A stretch of DNA of 64,000 nucleotides, from positions 1,860,001 to 1,924,000 of the forward strand of contig NC_060118.1 of assembly GCF_021155765.1 (NCBI RefSeq), read 5' to 3'. Source of the DNA: Diprion similis. Its lineage: Eukaryota > Arthropoda > Insecta > Hymenoptera > Diprionidae. Below the pieces are notes generated by a model, which saw nothing but the letters and a program-made list of their open reading frames with translations, was not told the DNA's origin and ran no database searches. Shown one piece after another: positions 12,167-21,517 of this stretch; position 1 is the stretch's first letter, and each line of letters opens with the position of its first letter. The position numbers and the translations under genes are program-made.

Positions 12167-13012
12167 TTAATAAATGATTTCTGCTTCCTGCAGTTCTTCG
12201 ATAATGGACATTATTTCGTTAGTGTGACTCGGATTTTCTACCGCTTGGGATGCTAGGAGTAGACGAAGACGCTCCACTAACTCGTTTGGATCATCCCAAA
12301 AAACGTATTCCGTTTGAACACCTCGTCGTGTAATCATAGCTTGCGGAAGTAGACCTTTACCCTTTCGCTGAGGCGATGGTGAATAATCCAGCAATGCGGC
12401 AATGACATTTCTCAATTTGTTACTGTTATCGCTCCGAACAGCTCCATGAGATGAGTAATACTTTTTATGTGCGTTCGTTTTGAGGATTATGTTTCCATCA
12501 TTTTTCCGATCTCCGTCGCTCACATAGGATCTGTCCGGCTTCTTTTTGAACAAAAGTTTTAGCAACCCCTTCGTTTTTGAGTGAAGCGTATCACCAATAC
12601 GGATCTGGTCAGTCTCAAAACTCATCAATGAATTACCAATCATTAGTCCGGTTGAGAGGTTGCGTACACCGTACACGTTGTCCAATTCACTTTTTCTCGT
12701 CTCATCTCTCATCATTTTAAAATACTCATTCTCGGTTTCATCAACAGGTGTCTAAAGATTGTTTCATCTCCTACTGAAGCAAAGGAATCATCCATTTCTG
12801 AGACTGTTTCATTTTTCATCTGCTTTATTTCTTGTTTAATTTCTTCCACTTTTTGTTTTACAGATTCCGTCTCTTTTGTAACATTCACCAGTTCTCGGAA
12901 CAGAGTCACTACTGGTTTGAAAACGTCGCTTAATTTTCGAGCCGTGGATTCCTTGCCCGACTTGAGCGATCTGTGTTTCCGACGGATCGCAGCACGCGCT
13001 TGAGCGATCTAA
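12167..13012 (-). pseudogene. Polinton-associated DUF8207-type protein, one frameshift
   Basis: A protein family that commonly accompanies insect Polintons (I believe catalogued as DUF8207; function unknown). The N-terminal part (about 13012-12712) is basic then coiled-coil, with KETESVKQKVEEIKQEIKQ. The C-terminal domain (12715-12167, 182 aa) has the landmarks GLLKLLFKKKPD, EYVFWDDPNELVERLRLLL and EIMSIIEELQEAEI. The two parts are in different frames near 12712, so one small indel separates them. The WDDPNEL block is also seen in Polinton B at about 43.29 kb. It sits between the ATPase and the fibre-like gene, all on the minus strand, consistent with a late or structural gene cluster. Confidence 0.75.
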
Positions 13013-13110
13013 TGTAGGACTTTTTTTTACTCAGGAATTTTGGAGCTCTGCATGTTGATGCAACTGAGTCTGCAACGCTACTGTGTCTCTCGCTTGAAAT
13101 CGCAAGATTT

Positions 13111-13743
13111 TCATCGCTTCTCCAGGCTAATGAAAGAATCGAATCCCTTCCTATAACGTCCTTGGTCAAGTTCGCTGTCTTTGTCGATCACAATAAACAC
13201 GTACTTATTACCATTCCAGCATGCGGAGCACACATCTTCAAACTGTATGTAAGACATATCAGTGTTCACATGGTCGTTGTATACGTGTCTCAGGTTCATA
13301 TTGTCTTGTGTGTACACGAGTAAGTTTACGTTGCGCGCACGAAATGTTTGAGAATACTCGCGTACGTCTGACAGAGATAGAAACAATTAAAATCGTGATG
13401 CCTGCCTCATGCAGAAGTAGGCTCTAATATTGTCCTGCTTCTCGCACGCTAGATCATCAAAAACGATTATTGATTTGGGTCGTGTTTCGTTCGACGTAAT
13501 CACTTGCTCACGCTTGGTATAAGGAAAATACTCAATATTCTCAACGTTGTCCAACAATTGCTTCAACAAAAGGTACTTCGGTTGGTTAAGGGATTTTGAG
13601 TGGATATCGATATTTTCAAATCTAAGGCCATTGGGATGGGTTATAAGTGTGAGCAACGCATTAGTTGTACCGATGTCGATCGCTATGCTATATTCATAGC
13701 TTACCAAAATAACGCTTGACGCTTGATATGGCAGACTCATCAA
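13111..13743 (-). pseudogene. Polinton FtsK/HerA (A32-like) packaging ATPase, Walker A lost
   Basis: This ATPase would drive DNA into the capsid. Two contiguous halves lie in one frame, separated by a TAA at 13387-13389. Recognisable features are RFENIDIHSKSLNQPKY, the Walker B block KSIIVFDDLAC (about 13462-13494), RHVYNDHVNTDMSY and the C-terminal FVIVIDKDSELDQGRYRKGF. The Walker A loop is degenerate: the sequence at 13651-13680 reads DIGTTNALL, without the invariant lysine and preceding glycine-rich loop. The homologue in Polinton B still has GPFNCGKTD. The family call rests on Walker B and the C-terminal signature. Confidence 0.85.
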
Positions 13744-14053
13744 GAGTTTAAGTTCTTATTTATCAATTTCAATGTGTAAAATAAACAAGGATTTGTCAAA
13801 GAATACATCAACACGTATTTGAAATACTCTGACTCGGCTATTCTGATCTATCACACGTCCTCGGGTGATTCGTCTGCAAATTGTGAAAAAAAATATTTTA
13901 TCGATAATTATTCGCCTCGGCCACCCTGGCCTTCTGATTTATCTTACTTTAATTGAAATAGGAAACTGTGTATTCTGAAATGAGTAACATAATTCAGGTC
14001 ATTCAGGTGAGAAACATTCTTTCATTCAGTTTCTAATATAAACTCAAATCACA

Positions 14054-14194
14054 TTAATCCAGTGATGAAACCTCCCGCTCTTGACCAGTAACGGGGTACA
14101 CAATACCTCTGTCACTTTCATCCAGTAACAGGTACTCACTTATCATGCCTTCACCACGGCACACTCTTTTCTCATACAGTTTTATACTGCGCAT
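14054..14194 (-). CDS. Small 46-aa ORF, unrecognised
   Basis: ATG at 14192-14194 to TAA at 14054-14056, uninterrupted, beginning MRSIKLYEKRVCRGEG and ending TGQEREVSSLD. It is charged, with no membrane segment. It lies between the ATPase and the Gypsy fragment on the same strand as the minus-strand Polinton cluster, so a small Polinton gene is plausible. I do not recognise it. Its even codon composition is the main reason to list it. Confidence 0.35.
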   Translation of the reverse strand: MRSIKLYEKRVCRGEGMISEYLLLDESDRGIVYPVTGQEREVSSLD

Positions 14195-14221
14195 TCCAGA
14201 GTTCAGTAAAATATTACTGAC

Positions 14222-15361
14222 TCAGCTAATAAAAAAAAAAAAATACCGATTCATGCTTCTTCGAGGAAAAGCCTCGTGATCAGGTTTCCAATCAAGATTT
14301 TTCTTTGAAGAACCTGTTAGGGCAAGAACCGGCGTCATAATTTGAGAGAACTTAAACACAAATTGGCGAAAATAGGACGCCAACTCTATGAATTTACGTA
14401 ACTGGTATACGGTTTGAGGAGGTAAAGCTACCAGGGTCTCGATCTTCCGAGTATTTGGCCTAACTTCGCCTCGACTTACTTCATAGCCAAGATACTCCAC
14501 CTTTTGTTTCATGAAGGAACACTTCTTGATGTTAAAAGAGAAACCTGCCGTTGTGAGTGTGCTTAAAACGTTCTCTACTCGGTTTAAAGATTCTTCTAGA
14601 TCTTGTGTCCCAATAACAAGAATATTATCCATGTAGACTATCACATATGTATTAGTAAGTTCACCTAAAGCCGTTATCACTGCGCGTTGGAATGCCACAG
14701 GAGCGTTGCGAAGACCAAAAGGTAAAGCGAGATACTCGAAATGTCCTTCCGAGGTGATAAGTGCTGTCTTTTCTATAAAATCAGAATGCATTGGCAGCTG
14801 ATGATACCCACTGGCCATGTCTAGGATCGGAACGTAATATTTGAAGGTAATATCTGAATAGTAATGATCTGAAATTAAGGGCAACTGAAATTTTTCGGAA
14901 ACGGTGTTGTCATTCAATTCCCTGTAATCTATGCGAATTCGGTCTGAACCATCCTTTTTCTTGACAAGAAGAATAGGACTTGCAAAAGGGGAAGAACTGG
15001 GAGGAATTACTTTAGCGTTTGAAAGTTCGTTCATTTTATCACGAACAATTTTCCGTTTCTCTTCACTCAGCCTATAAGGGCGACGGTGAACTGTTTTATT
15101 TGGGTCCTTGAGGCGGATTTTTACAGGTTCAACATCCGCACGACCTTTTGGAGTACCATACACAAATTGATTTTTGAATTTGTTCAAGATGGATACTAAT
15201 TTTGATTTATATTCCAAAGAAATATCGGTGTCCACACTGTCGAAATTGAACTCATGAAGCGTCACATTACACGTATTAACAACACGTGTTTTGTTTAACT
15301 TCAATGTGTCAACTGCCATTAGTACAGATAAACCCTGACTTAAGATTTCCACACCTATCAT
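14222..15361 (-). pseudogene. pol: Gypsy reverse transcriptase domain, truncated, YMDN active site
   Basis: An open frame of 379 codons with the Ty3/Gypsy RT order: IRLKDPNKTVHRRPYRLS, SSPFASPILLVKKKDGS, RIRIDYRELN, MASGYHQLPM, GLRNAPVAFQR, then VIVYMDNILVIG in place of the usual YxDD, and VEYLGYEVSRGEVRPNTRK. The change of the second catalytic aspartate to asparagine (about 14625) would abolish polymerisation. The frame ends shortly after ALTGSSKKNLDWKPDHEA, where homology stops, so RNase H and integrase are absent. It follows the NC/PR frame at 15384-15746. Confidence 0.9.
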
Positions 15362-15383
15362 AATGTCGTGACGTGAGTATCGA

Positions 15384-15746
15384 TCAAGTGAAACATGAAA
15401 GCATTATTTCAATAGTAACATCGTCAATGTTTGCAGTCGACAAAATTTGCGAAGTGCTACTAACGCTTGCTTGCCCAATACCAGTCATAGTAACGACATT
15501 ATTTAATCGTTTTCCACGAATTTTGTAAGAAATTGACTCGTTGATAAGAGAACATCGAGATCCTGAGTCGTAGTAAAATGAAAATTGCTCACCGGCTTGT
15601 AAAACTCCAGCAGGCGTGTTGATTACACATATATCTACACAGCGCTCCATAACTTTACCATTGCCATTATGAAATCCTTGCTTTGCAGCTTTCTCAGGAC
15701 AACACGAAGCAAAATGACCCATCTTCAGTTTGACTCTCCATCCCAT
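15384..15746 (-). pseudogene. Gypsy nucleocapsid-protease segment
   Basis: 120 codons. The start KMGHFASCCPEK looks like the end of a CCHC-type knuckle. The segment FSFYYDSGSRCSLI contains the DSG triplet of a retroviral-type aspartic protease, followed by the usual hydrophobic strand pattern. It is separated from gag (15855-16742) and pol (14222-15361) by short frame changes, as expected for a decayed gag-pol polyprotein. Confidence 0.7.
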
Positions 15747-15854
15747 GATTTTCCTTTCTTGATCGACACGTCGATGCTTTGTAGTCCTTTTTCCACGTTG
15801 AAAACATTTGACTTCAAGAGAAAATGATGTAAACTTGAACCGTTTGGACTCGGA

Positions 15855-16742
15855 TCACTCATTTCGTTCATTTTGACTTTCTGAAGATCTCCGTTTCAAA
15901 AATAACATAGCTTTCAACTCGTTATGGAGTTGATTTTTTGTAGTAATATTGTTCGTGAAAGCGAGACGTTGGACACGTGATTCAAAACGTGTAATATGCG
16001 CCAATATTGTTGATAATGCTATCTCTTCAGTGGTCAAGTTTTTCCGCTGATTCATTAATGAATTCATCAACGATGCAACAGAAGACGCAATACACTCGCC
16101 TTCTTTAGGTTTATTGCTGGTAAAATTTATCAAGAATGCAGCAGGAGTTTCCGTACAATCATACCTTGATACGAACAATTCTTTAAATTCGCTCCACGTT
16201 ATCCCAGCATATGATACTGGCAATAGCCATGCCGAAGCCTGTCCGCTCATGGCACGAGTCAACTCAATCATTAAAGGTGCACCTTGCAATGGTTGATCTA
16301 CCATACAAATATCAGCGATCGTTATCCATGATCTCGCGTTCACTTCTGGTTTATCAGAATCAAATTCCGGTAGACGCACATTATTATTATTATTCACCGG
16401 AGGAGTTTTCGTCACTTGTAATAACGCAAGGAAATTACGATTCTGTTGTTCAAGAAGTAATCGCCACTTTTCTTCGTTATGCTCACTCGTTACTTGCGGG
16501 TTAACAGATCCACATCCCACTTCTGATGTCGAGGACAAGCCTAGAAAAGGCGGAGATGACAAAATATGATCATCTTGATGTAGATTATTCATCTTGAAGC
16601 GTAACGATCCCGAACACGTCCGGTCAACTCTCTCGTTTCCCATATCGGGGAAAAGCCTCGGAAAGGCGGAGAAGACGAAAAATGATCTTTCTTCCAGTCG
16701 AATTGCACGTACCTGGTTATTAATACTGTGGACCTGGTACAA
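15855..16742 (-). pseudogene. gag: Gypsy gag-like ORF
   Basis: 295 codons open. The central part (RLPEFDSDKPEVNARSWI, then WSEFKELFVSRYDC) is a retrotransposon gag capsid-like helical domain, and the C-terminal part is basic. The first 20 or so codons of the open frame probably belong to Polinton DNA read backwards, because the pX gene homology on the plus strand covers 16.70 kb onward. A true start at an internal methionine (for example about 16640 or 16592) is more likely. Confidence 0.65.
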
Positions 16743-17358
16743 AATTGACGAAGAGACTCGCGTGAGGTGATCCGGGAATCAATCCTCTCGACGCAGCTTG
16801 CAAGAACCACGACATTGCTTTCTCGCAGAATCGTCAAAATCTTGAAAACAGGAACGCGGCTGATAAGGTGTTGGCTGAAAAAGGGTGAAAACGGGTTTTC
16901 GCACCGTAAGCCAATTTGAGCGAGAAAGCAGCGGCTTGGGCCGTAGCTAATACAATGAATCGGAACTAGGAATGGGAATTCGAAAACCGAAAAACCGTGA
17001 CCTCAAGAAAAATTAAAATGCTGCGAAACGCACCATGATTCCGAGCAGCGATGCGAAAGTAGCTATCGAGTCTGCGATCAAGGGGGCTGAAAACGCTGTT
17101 AAAAAAGCGGGCGGTAAATGTAAAGTGCGGACACCGCGCTATCTACCGGTACCTTCAAAAGTTGGTGGATTTCTACCATTTCTGATTCCCATTTTCGCTG
17201 TACTTGGTGCCACAGGCGCAATAGCTGGTGGTGTGGCAGGTATAGCAAAAGCTGTGAACAATGCAAGCGCTGCTAAACGAGAACTGGAGGAGAGCAATCG
17301 GCGCAACAAAACTATGAAAGCTATCCCGTTGGGTAAAGGACTTCATTTAGAACCGTAA
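16692..17358 (+). pseudogene. Polinton pX-type protein with phospholipase A2-like N-terminus
   Basis: The N-terminal half has a parvovirus-VP1-like PLA2 signature: YCGPGTKLTKRLA (calcium-loop type), then INPLDAACKNHDIAF with the catalytic-type HD pair, then NAADKVLAEK. The C-terminal half (17035-17358, open) has a basic segment, a glycine/alanine-rich membrane-active stretch (GGFLPFLIPIFAVLGATGA through AGGVAGIAKAV) and ends GKGLHLEP. In-frame stops occur before YCGPG, after KRLA, after LAEKG and further on, with a frame change near 17035. In capsid-bearing elements such a protein would help entry or membrane penetration; this is inferred from the PLA2 and amphipathic segments. The same gene is in Polinton B at about 45.54 kb. 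Confidence 0.75.
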
Positions 17359-17361
17359 TAA

Positions 17362-17774
17362 ACGGGTCTCAGTCTCCATCTTCCAAAAAACTAGATGCGA
17401 AGCTACGACGTCGAGCGTTGACTGATTGGAACTTGTTGAAATATGCAAAAATCTTTAAGATTCCCTATTTCCGCGGTGTTTTCATGCGAAACGAAATGCC
17501 CAAAAACGGTCCACGAAAAAACGAGCCAGCTATAGTCAACCTCGACGACAAATACGGTCCAGGAACACACTGGGTTGCGTACAAGAAACGTCAGGATAAC
17601 ATTGATTACTTTGACAGTTTCGGTAACCTTCAACCACCCTCGGAACTTATAAAATATCTCGGTCATGGTAGCGTTAAATACGATCATGAAAGGTACCAGG
17701 ATTATGATACGTCTGAATGCGGACATTCGTGCTCGAAAATTTTGAGCGGTGAGCTATATAAGTATGGTGCATAA
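17362..17774 (+). pseudogene. Polinton adenovirus-type (adenain/Ulp1-fold) cysteine protease
   Basis: Capsid-maturation protease. From TDWNLLKYAKIFKIPYFRGVF onward the frame is open to the stop at 17774. The catalytic histidine is in GTHWVAYKK (about 17563), the acidic residue in YFDSFGN (about 17610) and the cysteine in SECGHSC (about 17717). The C-terminus KILSGELYKYGA may be slightly shortened. Homology-like coding extends upstream of the first ATG (17418) to about 17362 without a visible ATG, so the native start may be lost. This is one of the better preserved genes of the element, with all three catalytic positions present. Confidence 0.85.
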
Positions 17775-17804
17775 TTCAATACAGCTAGTTTATCACTCGC
17801 AGCC

Positions 17805-18491
17805 ATGGATGATTCGCTAACGTTAACAATTTCAGGAACCTCTTCGATTTTCGAAGCGCAATATTTTCCACCGATTGAACTTGCTCGTGATAAAAGTTAT
17901 GCTCTTAGTCTAGTAGAATTGTTAACCTTCAATCCGATCCCCAAAGTTGATGTTGGTCTCAATGAAATTTACGTGGCTGATAGAGTGATCACCATACCTA
18001 CCGGCAGCTACGAGATCGAAGACATCGAGAAGTATCTTTTAAACGTGCTAAGAAATAAAAACATCGGGCTCAACATGAGGCCCAACAATAACACATTACG
18101 CAGCGGAATCACATGCAACCGCAGTCTAAACCTTGAACTGAACGATTCCGTTGCTCAACTTTTGGGATTCACACCTCGTGCATTGGAGGCTGATAGAATT
18201 TACGAATCAGACGTGCCTGTAACTATACTCAAGGTCAACGCGGTGCGACTTGAGTGCAGTATTACAACGGGTGACTACGTTAACAGACGTAAAGTACACA
18301 CTATTCACGAGTTTTTTCCAACCGTCCCACCAGGATATAATATCTTGGAAGTGCTGTCGCACGTCTTTTACCTTTCGATCACCGTCAGGACTATAGACCA
18401 CGTTCAGTTTTGGTTAGTAGATCAAGACGGAGACTTGGTTCATTTCCGTGGTGGAGTTATAACTGGGAGACTACATATCAAATCGCGATAA
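17805..18491 (+). CDS. Polinton minor capsid (penton-like) protein, intact
   Basis: 228-aa uninterrupted ORF from an ATG 30 bases downstream of the protease. It is the single-jelly-roll minor capsid protein of Polintons that would form capsid vertices. Landmarks are FEAQYFPPIELARDKSYAL, DRVITIPTGSYEIEDIEKYL, NNNTLRSGI, VNRRKVHTIHEFFPTVPPGY and the C-terminal LVDQDGDLVHFRGGVITGRL. The length looks complete. It is the only Polinton A gene of normal length without a visible break. A close relative with several stops lies at 47588-48244 and a more distant one at 46693-47336. Confidence 0.85.
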   Translation: MDDSLTLTISGTSSIFEAQYFPPIELARDKSYALSLVELLTFNPIPKVDVGLNEIYVADRVITIPTGSYEIEDIEKYLLNVLRNKNIGLNMRPNNNTLRSGITCNRSLNLELNDSVAQLLGFTPRALEADRIYESDVPVTILKVNAVRLECSITTGDYVNRRKVHTIHEFFPTVPPGYNILEVLSHVFYLSITVRTIDHVQFWLVDQDGDLVHFRGGVITGRLHIKSR

Positions 18492-18705
18492 ACGATGGGT
18501 ATCGTTTATAACAGACAGCCAAAGAGTAGGTATATCACTAAGTCGACATGCGCTGATCAACCCAGTCATCGATCGATTTACGAACCAATAACACCTCGGA
18601 ACGTAGAGTTCCTGATAGCTCTGTGCTTGAAACTCACACTTTTTAGAAAAGTAAACTCCGCCAAATAAGAATCCGATTCTGCTGTTTTATCGTCTGCTAC
18701 GTACC

Positions 18706-19795
18706 ATGGAAGTAGAAATCGTAAATATTCAAACACCGGTCATCTTTGACGAATCCATTGCGCATTACGAAATTCAAGGTTACAAACCTTACGCCTCGTC
18801 AACTTTTAACAACAGCGATGAAATTCGAATCATCGTTCAGCATCAGTACAGGATTTATGCATATTACTCTGCAAAAGTTTGGTACATATCCACGGACGAC
18901 TCTTAAAAGCTGATGGAACAGCAACTGTGAACACACAGCTCGTAAACAACGCCATCTGTCATTAATTTGAAGAAATTCGCTACGAAATTGATGCGGTTGA
19001 GATCGATAGAAGCAAGAATGTTGTCTTGACAAGTCTAATGAAGGGTTACGTTTCTCTGAACCCTGATCAGAGTTATGGATAACGCAGGGTGGCTTGACGT
19101 GGAAGAGAAGAAAAAATCAACCGATGTTGAGGGTAATTTTGACGTTTTGATACCGCTCAGCACGATACTGGGTTTTGCTGAAGATTACCGCAAGATCGTT
19201 GTCAATGCCAAACACGACTTGACTTTAACGAGATCCAAAACTAATGTGAATGCAAATGTACAGAGTCAAGAGGAGGAATACAAAATCGTGATCAATACAG
19301 TGGAATGGCTCGTACCGTATTTGAAACTCGGGGATCAGAAAAAAGTTGACCTATTGAATTTCATTGAGAAAGACCCGGCTGTTTCGATGAGCTTCAACAG
19401 TTGGGAATTGTACGAATATCTTTTACTTCCTATTACATCGAAACACGTTTGGACTGTGAAAACTTTCACTCAGCTTGAGAAACCTCGATATGTAATTTTG
19501 GCCTTTTAAACAAGTCGAAAGTACAAGATCGGCAAAAACGCAAGTCACTTAGATCACTGCAATGTCACGGATGTCAAGCTGTTTCTAAGGTCACAATCTT
19601 ATCCGTTCGGTAACCTGAACCTAAACATAAGTCGTAATCTGTACGCACTCTTGTACGAGATGTACGCAAACTTCCAAGCTACCTACTACGACAAGAACCC
19701 CGAGCCGTTGCTGACAAGGAGTGAATTTCTTCGGAAGGCTCCCTTATTCGTTATTGACTGTTCAAAACAAAACGAATCCTTGAAGTACGAACAGA
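18706..19795 (+). pseudogene. Polinton major capsid protein (double jelly-roll), broken and 3' truncated
   Basis: Major capsid protein. It starts MEVEIVNIQTPVIFDESIAHYE and is frameshifted near 18840. It continues with KADGTATVNTQLVNNAICH, a stop, IRYEIDAVEIDRSKN and LTSLMKGYVSLNP, then an open 144-codon block (19075-19509) with NAGWLDVEEKKK and VLIPLSTILGFAEDYRKIVV. After a stop at 19507 it resumes with YGNLN-type and LYALLYEMYANFQ blocks and FVIDCSKQNESLKYE. Homology ends at about 19795, where an inverted polB fragment begins, so the last ~45 codons are missing compared with the copy at 48450-49624. Confidence 0.85.
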
Positions 19796-20294
19796 ACAAG
19801 ATACAGTTGACCTTTAAACCTCTTGCTTTCTGTAGCGTTCTTTTCATTCTTGCAACGACGAAGTATTTGGCGTCTCCCAAAAACCTACTCAAATCCCATG
19901 CCGTCAAGTCAAAATTCGTGTCTTCTGTCCGATCGTTGAGGAGTTGATTCGTAAAATTTTATGCAAAGGCCTGGTATTTTCGAATTCCAAATTGCATGCA
20001 CTTTCGAATTTCCGCTGTTGAGGATTTTGCAGTTAAAATTTTCAATGCTGTTTTCATGATTTTTATCAATTTTAAAAACTTTGCATTCTTAATTTTTTCT
20101 AGCACATGAGGCAAAGCTGTAGTAAGGTTCACTTCAGAATTACTAATAAGCGGCAGCATGATCCGTTTCAAAGATTTACCCCATGACTCATCAAACAATC
20201 GCATGCCGTACTTCGAAATTTTTCTTGAATAAACAAATGAATTCATACTGGTTCTATGGAAGTTCTTGAAACGTGATGATACTATTCTACACAT
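19795..20294 (-). pseudogene. Inverted N-terminal fragment of a Polinton polB, fused to MCP end
   Basis: On the minus strand AKFLKLIKIMKTALKIL and IRKCMQFGIRKYQAF match the N-terminal segment of polB at 7137 (AKCLKLIKVMESAYKIL, IQKWMKFGTQNIRLF). FLGDAKYFVVARMKRTLQKA and GLKVNCIL match its FLKDAKELAARRLKNALQKA and SLKVNAIL. About 50 codons between the two blocks are missing. The fragment abuts the major capsid gene tail to tail with no spacer. About 75 codons upstream of the match are open but unrecognised. Confidence 0.75.
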
Positions 20295-20582
20295 ACTACC
20301 AAGTCATCCGGTGTGTGAAAATGTAATATTTTGTGACACCTGCATGGGAAGTTCGATTTTGCGCACGGTCAATTGTGCGCGATGTGGCCGATTCCTGCGT
20401 TGGTCAGAGAGCGTGCGTTAAAGTACGTCAGTGTGTGAAACGGGCGTAACTAGCGCCATCGGACGAGTTAAGTGGTGACTACGACCGCGTCCGGTGCCTA
20501 GAAGCAACGTTTGATGGTAACCTTGAACTATTATATTCTTTTGTAGTCTAAGTTCCCATCACAGGTTTTACAAAAAATAGAA

Positions 20583-20700
20583 TGTGTAACTTGTGCGGGT
20601 TGGCGATTCCTGATTCGCGTGAATGCCGCCACTCGCCTTCGGCTCGTACGGCATACTTCACACTCGTCCGGAATCGCCAACTTCCCACACATAATACACA
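20583..20700. repeat. Imperfect ~118-bp palindrome
   Basis: The left arm (GTTGGCGATTCC near 20598) pairs with the right arm (GGAATCGCCAAC near 20671), and the inner part (GTGAATGCCG / CGGCATACTTCAC) also pairs. Because of the symmetry each strand reads a CxxCG..LAIPD-like peptide. Another CxxC...CxxC frame lies at 20312-20420 on the plus strand. I do not assign a protein family. Confidence 0.6.
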
Positions 20701-20770
20701 ATATACTGTAACGTTGGGCGACGTTAAGGAAGAATACTAGGTTCGTGAGCTTAACTTGATTACGAATCAA

Positions 20771-21517
20771 AAGGCGTAAATAAATGAGAGAAATACTTTG
20801 AAAATGCTTTTATGTCTAAAAGACGAGTATTCCGTTTAAGGTCTGGAATGAGACTGTTTTTACAATAATATGTGTTTCTATAGCAACCTCATTCTCTTTA
20901 TAACATATGAAAGTCTCTACATGATGACTACTAGATCATCGTAAAGGGGGGTAAAACGAGAGATTTCTCCCTTTGTAACAATACTATTACCCACCCTCCG
21001 CCTAAAACAAATTATCTTACACTGCTTGCAATGTTAAGTTAAAGCTGTTAAAACTTCGATGGATTCTCCGTAAAGTGCAAAGTAATACAAAGGTGATGTC
21101 GTATGCACACCTTGCATGAAGATTCTGTACAAAGAGTGGTGGTGAAGGAATCGGTTGTATGCAAACTCGTGTGGAGTGGAGGTGAGTGATCAGAATCATT
21201 GCAGTTACAAAAGTTCTTACGTTTATTATACAACTTAGAGATTCACCTCAGTGGATACAAAAAACAATTTGGTGTATGTTTGTTGCAGCAGAGTACAACA
21301 ATAAATAAATCGGCGTCACGGAATGTTGAAATAGCGAAGTGTTTGAAACTCGCGCCTCATTGTCAAGGGTCAGGTGACCCAAGGCGCTGACTAGAATCAC
21401 TTCGCGGCGTAAACGAGCCAGCGCTCATTTTCCTTGTATAGTTAGTATGAACCTCAAGCGCTTCACGCACGGTCGTTTTGAGTAACGAATATCTACCGAA
21501 CCGCTGTATCTCTCTAT
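20771..21517. other. Unassigned sequence
   Basis: No coding or repeat signal recognised. Confidence 0.4.

Larger units (their letters stand above)
14222..16700 (-). mobile_element. Gypsy-type LTR retrotransposon fragment inside Polinton A
   Basis: On the minus strand this reads gag, zinc knuckle and protease, then reverse transcriptase, and stops abruptly at a (T)13 tract (minus strand) just after the RT connection. No RNase H or integrase follows, and no LTR was found at either side. The fragment splits the Polinton between the 46-aa ORF and the pX gene. The right boundary lies between about 16.60 and 16.70 kb, because Polinton pX coding resumes by about 16.70 kb. A ~40-bp imperfect direct repeat (16535-16575 and 16652-16690) lies near its gag start. 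Confidence 0.8.
7137..19795. mobile_element. Polinton/Maverick A (degenerate, interrupted by Gypsy)
   Basis: The order is polB (+), integrase (-), fibre-like (-), DUF8207-type (-), ATPase (-), small ORF (-), [Gypsy insertion], pX/PLA2 (+), protease (+), minor capsid (+), major capsid (+). Together polB, integrase, A32-like ATPase, adenovirus-type protease and two capsid proteins define Polintons. polB and integrase converge with 50 bases between stop codons, so the left half keeps its native order. A TATA-like CCATAAAAAAGG lies near 7062, ahead of polB. The right end is lost: the capsid gene runs into an inverted polB fragment. I found no terminal inverted repeats. Most genes carry stops or frameshifts. 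Confidence 0.9.

Noticed and set aside
16700-19795. Integrated adenovirus or other free virus
   Set aside because: The capsid and protease genes sit with polB, retroviral-type integrase and an A32-like ATPase in the Polinton arrangement. Nothing indicates a separate virus.
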